A stretch of DNA of 64,000 nucleotides from Psychrobacillus insolitus (GTDB taxonomy: Bacteria; Bacillota; Bacilli; Bacillales_A; Planococcaceae). The translations under genes and the position numbers were made by a program. The notes below the pieces were generated by a model. It was not told where the DNA came from. It saw nothing but the letters and a program-made list of their open reading frames with translations, and ran no database searches. Positions 1 to 8,417 of the stretch are shown in pieces (the first letter of the stretch is position 1; each line of letters opens with the position of its first letter). The stretch covers positions 1,364,001-1,428,000 of the forward strand of contig NZ_QKZI01000001.1 of NCBI RefSeq assembly GCF_003254155.1. The letters run 5' to 3'.

Positions 1-37
1 GGAGTTGTTTTTGGGGTGGATTTACTGTCCATCACAT

Positions 38-65
38 AAAAAAACTCCCACATTAAGTGGAAGTT
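38..65 (-). terminator. Rho-independent terminator after yvyF
   Basis: On the minus strand the stem AACT-t-CCAC / GTGG-g-AGTT (loop TTAAT) is followed by a run of T. It overlaps the yvyF stop codon. It suggests that the comF transcript ends here rather than running on into flgM, as it does in B. subtilis. Confidence 0.75.
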
Positions 66-471
66 ATCTTCTGTCTTTTCGATAGGTTGCTTCATGTTCG
101 TTTACTTTGTTGCGGAATTCTATTGCTGCATCGAATTGGCGTAGTCCGGATTTCAAATCTACTACACAGTTTTCGCATAGTTTTCCTTGTGTTATTAGTT
201 TTCCGCAGTTATCGCATGGATAGCCTAGGTTTGGGAACGTTGCTGGTTGTAGTCTGCCTTTGCGTACCCATTTGTGTAAAAGGGATTTTTTCACGCCAAT
301 TACCTCTACAATTCGCTCGATTGTTGCTGCTCGATTTTCACGTTTGCGTAGGAATCGATAGACTTCTTCGTATAATTTTTCTTCGTCCAATGCGCATTTA
401 TTGCATACTTCTCTAATTCCTGTGTAATTAAAAAAATCGTTGCATGATGGGCAATGTTTAAGTTCTCCCAT
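64..471 (-). CDS. yvyF: YvyF-type flagellar operon protein
   Basis: A 135-aa protein of the YvyF/TIGR03826 family, which in Bacillus lies between comFC and flgM in the late competence/flagellar region. Two zinc-ribbon-like Cys pairs are visible at each end: CPSC (7-10) with CNKC (23-26), and C86/C89 with C99/C102. Between them lies a helix-turn-helix-like stretch (about 47-75, with VGVKKSLLHKW-type spacing). The start at 471 has a GGAGGG ribosome site. It is the last gene of the comF cluster here, 45 bp after comFC. Its role is regulatory or chaperone-like in flagellar assembly by family context; biochemical function is not established. Confidence 0.88.
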   Translation of the reverse strand: MGELKHCPSCNDFFNYTGIREVCNKCALDEEKLYEEVYRFLRKRENRAATIERIVEVIGVKKSLLHKWVRKGRLQPATFPNLGYPCDNCGKLITQGKLCENCVVDLKSGLRQFDAAIEFRNKVNEHEATYRKDRR

Positions 472-516
472 GATGATCCCTCCATACTTTTTCCAGATAG
501 AGTATATATCGGCTGT

Positions 517-1140
517 TTATCCCTTTATTAAAGTAATGGCTTCTACTTTTGTGGCTCCTAAATCTTTTAATGCTTTGCCAGCTTGATGGATGGTTGCACC
601 GGTTGTATAAATATCATCGAATAAAATATATGTTTTTGCTTCCACTTTGCCGATTACTTCAAATAAGGTGGATGCTTCTAATCTTTCTTTTCTGGATTTT
701 TTTCCTTGTTCACTTGTTGCTATTTTGGTTAGGAGGTGTTGGAAAGGAATACCGGCACTTTTTAGTAACTCATCTACTTGCGCAAATGTCCTAATACGCT
801 TCTTTTCTGGATGCATTGGGATTGGGACGATTATTCCTTCTGTTTGATTGAATACATGTCGTAATTGTTCTGCGAATACTTGAGATAACGCGACGTCTTG
901 CATGAATTTATATTGATGGAGATAGTTTTTCATCGCTGCATTATACGTATATAAACCGGTCACTTCATCGACCATTCCTTCATACACGGTCCCTTGGAAA
1001 TCGGAAAAATCGATTGCGTGGTCTGTTTTTTGGAATTTTATTAGACATCGGGTACAGGCGTTGGGTTGAATTTCGTATAGAATTAAGCTTTTCCAGGTGG
1101 GTGCGGATTGAAAGGGACTTCCACAAATGAGACAATTCAT
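517..1140 (-). CDS. comFC: ComFC competence phosphoribosyltransferase-like protein
   Basis: A 207-aa ComFC/GntX family protein needed for DNA uptake during transformation; in other species it acts in the cytoplasm with the ComFA helicase. An N-terminal zinc ribbon is visible (C3, C6, C29, C32). A phosphoribosyltransferase PRPP loop lies near 174-183 (FDDIYTTGAT). The start ATG overlaps the comFA stop by four bases (ATGA), so the two are translationally coupled. B. subtilis has comFB between comFA and comFC; here comFB is absent and the two genes are fused by overlap. Confidence 0.93.
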   Translation of the reverse strand: MNCLICGSPFQSAPTWKSLILYEIQPNACTRCLIKFQKTDHAIDFSDFQGTVYEGMVDEVTGLYTYNAAMKNYLHQYKFMQDVALSQVFAEQLRHVFNQTEGIIVPIPMHPEKKRIRTFAQVDELLKSAGIPFQHLLTKIATSEQGKKSRKERLEASTLFEVIGKVEAKTYILFDDIYTTGATIHQAGKALKDLGATKVEAITLIKG

Positions 1141-2468
1141 AGCTTATTCCACCTTTCGATGGAGGATTTTGCTTCATCCATTTCATGTGTGATGCCGTGG
1201 TGGAAAAAGACAATGTCTCCGCTTGGATAGTTAAAGGAACGCCCCACTCGTCCACTTATTTGAATAAGGGCGCTTGCTGTGAAGATTTTCTGTTCTGCTC
1301 CAACTACTGCAACATGTACGTTTTCAATCGTAATTCCTCGTTCTAAAATCGTTGTTGTGAGTAATCCTGGGATTTTCTTTTCCCGAAGCTGCATAACGAT
1401 TTCTTTTCGTTCGGGATGTTCTGCATGTACGCGTGGTAGGTCGCCTGGAAAGTTTTCAAGCATATCTATTGTCGGTAAAAATACGAGGAATGGAATATTA
1501 TTTTTCTGCTTTTCTTCGATCCACTCTTGTAACTTCTGAGGGACTTTTCCTTTATTCAAACGTCGATTATATCCCCAGAGACTTTCGAACATTGGAACTG
1601 GCAGGTCATGCCCATGATATCTTCTGGATAGGAAAGATTTGTTCGTGGTTTTCAATGAATCTGTTGGTGTCGCAGTTACGTAGTGAATGGTTGCTCCCTG
1701 TTTCGCTGCTTTCACTACGGCTCTTTGCAATGTTTCATCGGCATAATAAGGAAATGCATCTGCTTCATCGACAAATACAACATCGAATGCTTCTTCAAAT
1801 CGGTACAGTTGATGTGTCGTGGACAATATGAGCTGAGCAAATCCTTCTTGATCAGGAGCTCCTCCGTACAATGCATGAATAACCGTTTTCGGAAATACTT
1901 TCTGAAAACGCGGAAAAAGTTCCAGGATTACATCTGTTCGAGGAGCTGCGACACACACTCGCTTTCCTTCTAGCAAACTAGCAAATATAGCAGGAAATAA
2001 GAGCTCGGTTTTTCCTGCTCCGCACACGGCATGCAATAAATGGGATTCGTTTCGTTCGACGCTTTTTAGGAGTTCTTCACTTGCCTTTTGCTGAAGAGGT
2101 GTGAGTGTTCCGCTCCAGTTAAATTCATGCAGTTTCACGCCGCGCGCAGGCTCTTTGTTCCAAAGGATTAACTCGGAACAACTACTCACTCGATTCATTC
2201 GAATACAATGGCGACAATAGACGCATTTTTTGTTACATCGTGCACAGTCAAATGTGTGGAATAAGGTTTGGTTAGAATTGTGGCATCGGTTACAGACGTA
2301 CTTATTTAATTGCCAAAACAAGAAAGTGCTTTGGCTCGAGTCGATGCCGGGTTTGAGGTGAATATGGCCACTTTCGATGTGGGCGTCGATGACTTCGCGT
2401 GGGAATGGTGCATGTTCGCGAAGCCATATGCGGCCAGTGAGAAATTCTGTTACTTGTTGATCGGGCAT
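1137..2468 (-). CDS. comFA: ComFA DEAD-box DNA translocase of the competence machine
   Basis: An ATP-dependent helicase/translocase that helps pull single-stranded DNA through the ComEC channel. The sequence shows a four-cysteine zinc finger (CNRC, CARC, CVYCRHC, about 55-95), a Walker A (VCGAGKTE), a DEAD box (VDEADAFP), and helicase C motifs with GRVGR near the C-terminus. Two in-frame ATGs occur, at 2474 and 2468. The ribosome site AGGAAG touches the first and sits six bases from the second, so 2468 is preferred (443 aa). It is the first comF gene, 51 bp after degV, probably under ComK control as in Bacillus, though no K-box was identified by eye. Confidence 0.93.
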   Translation of the reverse strand: MPDQQVTEFLTGRIWLREHAPFPREVIDAHIESGHIHLKPGIDSSQSTFLFWQLNKYVCNRCHNSNQTLFHTFDCARCNKKCVYCRHCIRMNRVSSCSELILWNKEPARGVKLHEFNWSGTLTPLQQKASEELLKSVERNESHLLHAVCGAGKTELLFPAIFASLLEGKRVCVAAPRTDVILELFPRFQKVFPKTVIHALYGGAPDQEGFAQLILSTTHQLYRFEEAFDVVFVDEADAFPYYADETLQRAVVKAAKQGATIHYVTATPTDSLKTTNKSFLSRRYHGHDLPVPMFESLWGYNRRLNKGKVPQKLQEWIEEKQKNNIPFLVFLPTIDMLENFPGDLPRVHAEHPERKEIVMQLREKKIPGLLTTTILERGITIENVHVAVVGAEQKIFTASALIQISGRVGRSFNYPSGDIVFFHHGITHEMDEAKSSIERWNKL

Positions 2469-2519
2469 GGGCATCTTCCTAACTGTTTAAGTTATTTGAT
2501 ACTTAGAATGACATTTGCT

Positions 2520-3359
2520 TCATTTCCCCCAGCCAAGACCCATGGAACCTTCGCCTAGGTGTGTACCGATGACTGGTCCAAAGTAGCTAATAGTGAATTG
2601 AACATTCGGTAGAAGCGCTTCTAACTCAGTTTTCCATGCGATTGCTTCTTGTTCTCTGTTTGCATGAATGATGGTTGCTTGCAATTTTTCATGCTGTTTT
2701 GCATCTGCTTGAAGAAGCTCTACCATACGTTTCATCGCTTTTTTACGTGTACGAATTTTTTCGTAAGGAACGATGACTTTGTTGTCAAAGTGTAGGATAG
2801 GTTTCACTTGAAGGACGGAGCCAATGACACGTTCAAGTCCGTTCAAGCGGCCTCCGCGGTGAAGATGCTCTAGGTTGTCCACCATAAAATAAGCACGCAT
2901 TGTTTTCTTCATCATGTGCAGTTCTTGCATGATTTCAGTAGGCCCCGCTCCGGCATTTGCCATTTCAGCTGCGCGAATAGCGTAAAATCCTTGCACCATG
3001 GAAGAAACTTCTGAGTCAAACGTGTTCACTTCAATACCGTCCACCATATCACCTGCTTGGACTGCTCCGTCGAGAGTTCCGCTGATTCCACTTGAGAGAT
3101 GGATGGAAATGACTGCATCGTACTCTTTTGCTAGTCTTTCAAATGTTTCAACAAACACTCCGATTGGTGGCTGAGACGTTTTCGGAAGTACTTTATCATT
3201 TCGTATTTTATCGTAAAATTCAGTTGCATCAATGTCGATTTCTTCTCTAAAAGTGTCATTTCCAATGACAACACTTAGTGGCACCATATGAATATTCAGG
3301 CGATCCCGCGTTTCCTGAGGGATATAGGCCGTGCTATCTGTTACTACTGCTGTTTTCAT
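2520..3359 (-). CDS. degV: DegV-family fatty-acid-binding protein
   Basis: A 279-aa DegV/YviA family protein. Members bind a fatty acid in the cleft between two domains, and some serve the FakA/FakB fatty-acid kinase system as FakB-type carriers. The N-terminus has the typical VVTDSTAYIP start, followed by TSQPP and SSGISGT motifs that surround the lipid headgroup in the family, and later the GGRL motif (LHRGGRLNG). An AGGAGTG ribosome site precedes the ATG. Its position between degSU and comFA is the same as in B. subtilis. Whether it acts as FakB here cannot be told from sequence. Confidence 0.92.
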   Translation of the reverse strand: MKTAVVTDSTAYIPQETRDRLNIHMVPLSVVIGNDTFREEIDIDATEFYDKIRNDKVLPKTSQPPIGVFVETFERLAKEYDAVISIHLSSGISGTLDGAVQAGDMVDGIEVNTFDSEVSSMVQGFYAIRAAEMANAGAGPTEIMQELHMMKKTMRAYFMVDNLEHLHRGGRLNGLERVIGSVLQVKPILHFDNKVIVPYEKIRTRKKAMKRMVELLQADAKQHEKLQATIIHANREQEAIAWKTELEALLPNVQFTISYFGPVIGTHLGEGSMGLGWGK

Positions 3360-3415
3360 TAAAAAATCACACTCCTATCGCTAGTTTACTGAAAAAACTG
3401 GCTAAAAGATAGCAC

Positions 3416-3456
3416 AAAAATACCCCCGACATGATATTTATCATATATGCGAGGGT
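3416..3456 (-). terminator. Terminator after the lipoprotein gene
   Basis: On the minus strand CCCTCG and CGGGGG enclose an inner ATGATA/TATCAT stem, and the hairpin is followed by TATTTTT. It lies 10 bp downstream of the lipoprotein stop codon and separates that gene from degV. Confidence 0.75.
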
Positions 3457-3465
3457 TGTTGTCTA

Positions 3466-4041
3466 TTATTCAGTTGTTTCTCCTATGAAATAGACACTTG
3501 TAACGAGCCAATTTCCGTCTTCTTTTACAAATACGGTTACTTGACGACCGTTTCGATCAAGCTCTGCTCCACTAGTTGGATGTGAAAGCTTGACTTCAAT
3601 GTCCGCATACACTTGTGCTTGTGCTTCATCGTATTCAATGATCGTTACGTTTTCGGCAGTGCGTACAGTGTCGTATTCTGCAAATGTATCTTCGACAACG
3701 ACTTTTTCATTTTCATAATTAAAGCCTTCTGGATTTTTCGAAATCGTCTTCATGTAGCGATCGATATCTTCTTCGTTGAACGCTCCCATGTATTCATTGA
3801 ACGCATTCATTAGTGCCTTTTTTTCTGCTTCAGGCACATTTTGTACTTCTTCGATATTGCCACCAGCCATTTCAAAGCCAACATCTGATTTGTCTGTTGC
3901 ACCGTGATCAGTTGTTGTTTCTGTATCTGTTGGAGCTACGTCGTTTACTGAATTGGCATTCTCGTTTGTATCTTCATTATTGCCGCATGCAGCTAATAGT
4001 AAGACGAATGCAGCTAGTATAATTGCTTGAATAATTTTCAT
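3466..4041 (-). CDS. Predicted lipoprotein with an NTF2-like domain
   Basis: A 191-aa secreted lipoprotein of unknown role. The signal peptide ends in a lipobox LLAAC with the lipidated Cys at residue 19. It is followed by a low-complexity Asn/Thr/Asp linker (about 20-60). The rest (75-190) resembles NTF2/SnoaL-type domains: an amphipathic helix, FNEEDIDRYM, and late strands ending in VFVKEDGNWLVTSVYF. A strong AGGAGGAG ribosome site precedes the start. It is monocistronic between degV and the divergent NERD gene. The NTF2-like assignment comes from pattern, not from a search. Confidence 0.85.
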   Translation of the reverse strand: MKIIQAIILAAFVLLLAACGNNEDTNENANSVNDVAPTDTETTTDHGATDKSDVGFEMAGGNIEEVQNVPEAEKKALMNAFNEYMGAFNEEDIDRYMKTISKNPEGFNYENEKVVVEDTFAEYDTVRTAENVTIIEYDEAQAQVYADIEVKLSHPTSGAELDRNGRQVTVFVKEDGNWLVTSVYFIGETTE

Positions 4042-4210
4042 TTCTGTCTCTCCTCCTGCTAGAGGTTATTTTGTCATAACTTAGACGAAAACTCAATTGA
4101 TTGGTTCCCGGGGAGGAAAAATCAAATTTTAATGGAATATTCCGTTTTATATTGTATGATTAAATTTGTATGATATGAAACGAAAATAAGGAGGTATCGT
4201 TATCGAAACA

Positions 4211-5134
4211 TTGTTTTTAGAGCACCGCGCTTTGTTAAAGAGATTACCGGAAGTGCATGTTAAGTCAGAGAGTATTTTAGAAGATATTCGGAAAATGGAA
4301 GCTGGAGTTCGAGGTGAAGACCGTATTTTGCTAAAGCTTCATGAATTAAGGATGTCCGGTCCTTACAAAGTTTATTCCGATATAAGATTGCATTTAGGAG
4401 AGTGGAAAGTACAAATTGACTGCTTAGTTTTAACAGATCGTTGCTGTATCGTGATTGAATCTAAAAATATGAGTGGCGATTTGTATTTTGAGTCTGATTC
4501 AGAAGATTTTTACAAAGTTGATCAAAACGGAGAAGAAATACCTTATCCGAATCCATACTACCAACTCCTGCGACACATCCGCTTCATGAAAGAATTCCTA
4601 CACCAGATAAACCCAGAAATAAAAGTAACAGGCTCCGTTTTCATGACAGCCAAATCCTGCAGAATCCGAAAAAAACCAGCTAAATACCCCATATTTAAGC
4701 TGGAAAGCATCATCGAAAAAGTAATGCAAATGTATCACAACTTCCCACCTTTACAACTTTCGGAATCCCAATTAGTCGAAATCGAACAAATGATTATGTC
4801 GAAACAATCGACGTTTACTTATGCCCCCCTTTGTGAACGTTATCAAATCTCTCCCACAGAATTAAGGACAGGCGTGGCGTGTCCAGGATGTGGGGTGTTG
4901 GGGATGAAAAGAGTAGCGACAACATGGACATGCTTATTCTGTAAGCAAAATCATCGATATGCACATATTAATACAGCAAATGAATATTTATGGTTGATTA
5001 AAAAGGAAATCACAAATCGAGAATTCCGTAAGTTTTGTGGACTTGAGTCAATGTATTCCGCATCACGAATGTTGAGTAAAATGGATTTGGTGGCACATGG
5101 TAATGGATCAGGAAGATATTATACACGAAGGTAA
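4211..5134 (+). CDS. NERD-domain protein with C-terminal zinc ribbon
   Basis: A 307-aa protein with an N-terminal NERD (nuclease-related) domain at about 30-150, including GEDRILLKL, the D-x-L core IDCLVL and the E-x-K pair VIESKN that resembles restriction-type nuclease sites. The C-terminal part carries two Cys pairs (CPGC and CLFC) forming a zinc ribbon. The start is uncertain. TTG at 4211 is the first usual start codon, but the strong ribosome site AAGGAGG ends at 4194, 16 bases upstream, which is too far. An ATC codon in the same frame at 4202 would be better spaced. The function of NERD proteins in Bacillota is largely unknown. Confidence 0.85.
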   Translation: MFLEHRALLKRLPEVHVKSESILEDIRKMEAGVRGEDRILLKLHELRMSGPYKVYSDIRLHLGEWKVQIDCLVLTDRCCIVIESKNMSGDLYFESDSEDFYKVDQNGEEIPYPNPYYQLLRHIRFMKEFLHQINPEIKVTGSVFMTAKSCRIRKKPAKYPIFKLESIIEKVMQMYHNFPPLQLSESQLVEIEQMIMSKQSTFTYAPLCERYQISPTELRTGVACPGCGVLGMKRVATTWTCLFCKQNHRYAHINTANEYLWLIKKEITNREFRKFCGLESMYSASRMLSKMDLVAHGNGSGRYYTRR

Positions 5135-5154
5135 GATTGATGGTTGAGTGAGAA

Positions 5155-5612
5155 TGGGTTATTCGCAAGATTGGGGGCCATTCGCGCAAGGTCGGTCGCT
5201 TTATTCGCAAGGTCTCTCTCGGTTCGCGCAAGATCAAGGGCTTGATTGGATACTTTTTGGGTTACTCGCAAGGTCGAGGCTGGGTTTCGCAAGATCGGGG
5301 GCCATTTGCGCAAGGTCGGTCGCTTTATTCGCAAGGTCTCTCTCGGTTCGCGCAAGGTCAAGAGCTTGATTGGATACTTTTTGGGTTACTCGCAAAGTCG
5401 AGGCTGGGTTTCGCAAGATCGGGGGCCATTTGCGCAAGGTCGGTCGCTTTATTCGCAAGGTCCCTCTCGGTTCGCGCAAGGTCAAGAGCTTGATTGGATA
5501 CTTTTTGGGTTACTCGCAAAGTCGAGGCTGGGTTTCGCAAGATCGGGGGCCATTTGCGCAAGGTCGGTCGCTTTATTCGCAAGGTCTCTCTCGGTTCGCG
5601 CAAGATTCACGA
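5155..5612 (+). repeat. Tandem array of 21-bp CGCAAGRTC units in a 124-bp higher-order repeat
   Basis: The gap between the convergent NERD and degU genes is filled by about 3.6 copies of a 124-bp repeat. The segment GATACTTTTTGGG recurs at 5249, 5373 and 5497. Inside each copy the core CGCAAGRTC (once CGCAAAGTC) occurs five times, spaced 21, 21, 40, 21 and 21 bp. Copies are nearly identical, so they expanded recently. Because 21 is divisible by 3, long open frames appear on both strands; they lack ribosome sites and read as artefacts. Confidence 0.9.
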
Positions 5613-5623
5613 TTTGTTAGGAC

Positions 5624-5655
5624 AAAAAACCTCTCGCCCAGGGGCAAGAGGTTTT
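5624..5655 (-). terminator. Terminator of the degS-degU operon
   Basis: On the minus strand a strong stem CCTCTTGCCC / GGGCGAGAGG is followed by TTTTTT, 12 bp past the degU stop. The plus strand also ends in TTTT, so it may act in both directions and close the NERD transcript too. Confidence 0.88.
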
Positions 5656-5666
5656 ATATATTCGTA

Positions 5667-6344
5667 TTAGCGTACTTCTACCCAGCCGTTTTTGATGCCT
5701 GTTACTACTGCTTGGGTACGGTCGTTTACGCTCATTTTTTGAAGGATGCTTGAGACGTGATTTTTTACTGTTTTTTCGGAGATGAATAGTGTTTCTCCGA
5801 TTGTACGGTTACTTTGTCCGTCTGTTAGTAATTGTAGAACTTCACATTCACGCTTCGTTAATAAGTGGAATGGACGGCGAATTTCGGTTTGATGGAAATT
5901 GCCTTTGTTTTCGCGTTCGCTTAAGCGACGGAACTCTGATACTAAGTTTTTTGTTACTTTTGGATGTAGATATGAACCACCTTTTGCAACTACTTTAATA
6001 GCAGCGACGATGGCATTTGCGTCCATTTCTTTTAACATATAGCCAAGTGCACCTGTTTTTAATGCATGCGTTACATAAGACTCGTCATCATGAATCGAAA
6101 GCATGATTACTTTTGCATCTGGATATTTGCCAAGCAATTCAGAAGTTGCGTCTATTCCGTTTTTAGTAGGCATATTAATATCCATTAACACTACGTCTGG
6201 AAGATATTGATCGTATAAACTTAGTATGTCATTTCCGTCATCGCCTTCAGCGATAACGTCGAAGCTATCTTCAAAATCTAAAATTCGTTTGACGCCTTCT
6301 CTGAAAAGTTGGTGATCATCTATAATTATTATTGTTGTCATCAT
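5667..6344 (-). CDS. degU: DegU two-component response regulator
   Basis: A 225-aa NarL/FixJ-type response regulator, partner of DegS. The receiver domain (about 3-120) has the acidic pair DD near residue 10, the phospho-acceptor Asp in VLMDINMP (about 56) and the conserved Lys in MLKEMD. The C-terminal LuxR-type HTH (about 160-220) shows [12 protein letters not shown] and [19 protein letters not shown]. In Bacillus DegU controls exoenzymes, competence and motility. The start has GGAGG six bases upstream. It lies 36 bp after degS in the same operon. Confidence 0.95.
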   Translation of the reverse strand: MMTTIIIIDDHQLFREGVKRILDFEDSFDVIAEGDDGNDILSLYDQYLPDVVLMDINMPTKNGIDATSELLGKYPDAKVIMLSIHDDESYVTHALKTGALGYMLKEMDANAIVAAIKVVAKGGSYLHPKVTKNLVSEFRRLSERENKGNFHQTEIRRPFHLLTKRECEVLQLLTDGQSNRTIGETLFISEKTVKNHVSSILQKMSVNDRTQAVVTGIKNGWVEVR

Positions 6345-6380
6345 TTATTTCCTCCTATAAACATAGAACACTATACCATG

Positions 6381-7526
6381 CTATTCCTCTTTTGTTGGAA
6401 TGCTAAACAAAATGGTCGTTCCATTTCCTGGAAATGAAATAACTTTCATCGTTCCATTGAGCAATTCAACTCGTTCCCGCATTCCAATTAAACCAAATGA
6501 TTTTTCTTTCACGATGTTAGGATCAAATCCTACACCATTATCTTTGACGATTATATTAATCTTTTGTTTCAGCCATTCAATTTTAACCCACGCTTCTGAA
6601 AACTTCCCATGCTTCGTTCCATTTGTTAAACATTCTTGCACAAGTCGGAAGATGGCTACTTCAAAATTGGGTTGTAGTCGCTGATCTTCTCCATATATTT
6701 GGAAATTTATTTTACTAGTTGGATTATATTCTTCAGTCGTTAATATATATTTCCTAAGCGTTGGAATAAGTCCTAAATCATCGAGTGCCATGGGACGGAG
6801 GTCATAAATAATTCTGCGAACTTCGGAAAGTGCATTACGAACCATTACTTTTAATTCATTAATCTCTTTCTTTGCCGCTTCATGACCTTTTTGATGATAC
6901 GCAAGGTCGATTATATCTGTCCGTAACAGAACATTTGCTAACATTTGTGCTGGTCCATCATGTATTTCACGAGAAAGTCTCTTACGTTCTTCCTCTTGAG
7001 CTTCAATAATTTTCAACGTAAAGTTTTGTTTGAGTTTAGCGTTTTCAAGAGCTGTTCCTACATCTTTTAGGTCGGCTGTTAAATAGTTTAAAATAATATT
7101 TACTTGACTGACAAGATGGTCAGCCCGTTCGATCATTTCTAATGTACCTTGTAATTGACGGTCCAATTCATCTCTTCGTTGTCTTAGTTGTCGCTCATCT
7201 TGTCGTATCATGAGAAGACTGCTTTGAAGTTCGTTTGCTGTTTCATATGCTTTTCGTATGTCAGGCTCATCATATGTGTCAAAGTTTTTAGATACATATG
7301 CTAATCTTCTTCGTGCAAGATTAGATTTTGTCTCTAACTCGTCTCCTTCGACAATAGCGGTTTCTATTTTTCCGCGAATTATTTTTAACTCTACTTTCAT
7401 TTCTTCGAAGCTTTGACGACTTTGTTCGCTTATAATAAATATATCCTTTTTGGAATGGTCTATCACCTCAACCATTCGATTGAAAATAACATCTAACGAA
7501 GGATTATCCATTTTGATATTCGTCAT
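6381..7526 (-). CDS. degS: DegS cytoplasmic sensor histidine kinase
   Basis: A 381-aa histidine kinase without membrane segments, matching B. subtilis DegS in length. The N-terminal sensor half (1-175) is a predicted coiled coil. The HisKA_3 box follows (LSREIHDGPAQM, about 184-195) with the phosphorylated His. Then comes a HATPase domain with an N box (CLTNGTKHG), DNGVGFDP and GLIGMRERV. The N box has GTKHG where Bacillus usually has an ALKHS-like sequence, a mild variation. A GGAGAA ribosome site precedes the ATG. It forms an operon with degU. Confidence 0.94.
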   Translation of the reverse strand: MTNIKMDNPSLDVIFNRMVEVIDHSKKDIFIISEQSRQSFEEMKVELKIIRGKIETAIVEGDELETKSNLARRRLAYVSKNFDTYDEPDIRKAYETANELQSSLLMIRQDERQLRQRRDELDRQLQGTLEMIERADHLVSQVNIILNYLTADLKDVGTALENAKLKQNFTLKIIEAQEEERKRLSREIHDGPAQMLANVLLRTDIIDLAYHQKGHEAAKKEINELKVMVRNALSEVRRIIYDLRPMALDDLGLIPTLRKYILTTEEYNPTSKINFQIYGEDQRLQPNFEVAIFRLVQECLTNGTKHGKFSEAWVKIEWLKQKINIIVKDNGVGFDPNIVKEKSFGLIGMRERVELLNGTMKVISFPGNGTTILFSIPTKEE

Positions 7527-7670
7527 CTGTTTGTTTTCTCCTTAAATTAAATTCAACTGAACCCGCGTTATAAATGTACTGACAATACTTATTATATCAT
7601 TTTATTAACAAAAATAAATTAAAATTACTTTACAACTATGTTGCAAACAATACAGGAGGACAATAATAAC

Positions 7671-8300
7671 ATGCGAAATAATTATAGAACAGTCAAAAGT
7701 TATGGGGAAAGTGAAATTATCATTCAAAAATCTCAGTTTATCACCTATGTGAATAGAGCGGAATCCGAAAAGGAAGCCCAGGATTTTATCCAAACGATCA
7801 AACAAAACCACCGAGACGCTACTCATAATTGCTCTGCTTATATAATAGGAGAACATGACCAAATCCAAAAAGCAAATGATGACGGAGAACCTAGTGGAAC
7901 TGCAGGGTTTCCAATGCTCGAAGTATTAAAAAAACAAGGGCTAAAAGACACAGTAGTTGTAGTCACTAGGTACTTTGGTGGTATTAAACTAGGTGGTGGT
8001 GGACTAATACGAGCATATGGAAAAGCAACAACAGAAGGAATCGACGCTGCCAAAGTGGTAGAACGAAAACTTCATAATTTGATAAAAATTTCAATTGACT
8101 ATACATGGCTTGGAAAAGTGGAAAATGAAGTGCGTAACTCCGAATATCCGCTAAAAGAAATAAATTATGCAGAATTAGTCGAAGTTTTTGTTTATAGCGA
8201 AGTAGAAAATCAGACAAAATTTGCAGAATGGATAACAGAAATTACGAATGGACAAGCAAAAATCGACATTGTCGAAAAAGAGTTTTTAGACTTTGAATAG
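7671..8300 (+). CDS. yvyE: YvyE/YigZ family (IMPACT N-terminal domain) protein
   Basis: A 209-aa YigZ/IMPACT family protein. Family hallmarks are visible: F-x-x-Y in QFITYVNRAE, the segment ending NDDGEPSGTAG, and VVTRYFGGIKLGGGGLIRAYG. The family has been linked to ribosome-associated control and, by fold, to elongation factor G domain IV; its role in Bacillus is unknown. An upstream in-frame ATG at 7638 exists, but AGGAGG at 7654-7659 selects ATG 7671. It is divergent from degS, as in B. subtilis. Confidence 0.93.
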   Translation: MRNNYRTVKSYGESEIIIQKSQFITYVNRAESEKEAQDFIQTIKQNHRDATHNCSAYIIGEHDQIQKANDDGEPSGTAGFPMLEVLKKQGLKDTVVVVTRYFGGIKLGGGGLIRAYGKATTEGIDAAKVVERKLHNLIKISIDYTWLGKVENEVRNSEYPLKEINYAELVEVFVYSEVENQTKFAEWITEITNGQAKIDIVEKEFLDFE

Positions 8301-8307
8301 AATTTAA

Positions 8308-8336
8308 TTTACCGAAAAGCTATTTGGTTGTATAAT
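8308..8336 (+). promoter_or_regulatory. Candidate sigma-A promoter for the LCP gene
   Basis: TTTACC at 8308 (-35, four of six) and a perfect TATAAT at 8331 (-10) are separated by 17 bp, about 80 bp before the LCP start codon. Confidence 0.6.
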
Positions 8337-8417
8337 AAAGGATATGTCAAATCTTTTGAAACTTATTTAGTCCAAACGTCGTCTAGATATTACATAGATT
8401 TAAGGAGATTATAAAAA

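Noticed and set aside
5010-5753. Overlapping open frames of 73-127 codons on both strands in the 5.2-kb array
   Set aside because: They come from a 21-bp (seven-codon) repeat that keeps all frames open; no ribosome sites, and heptad-like peptides with no family.
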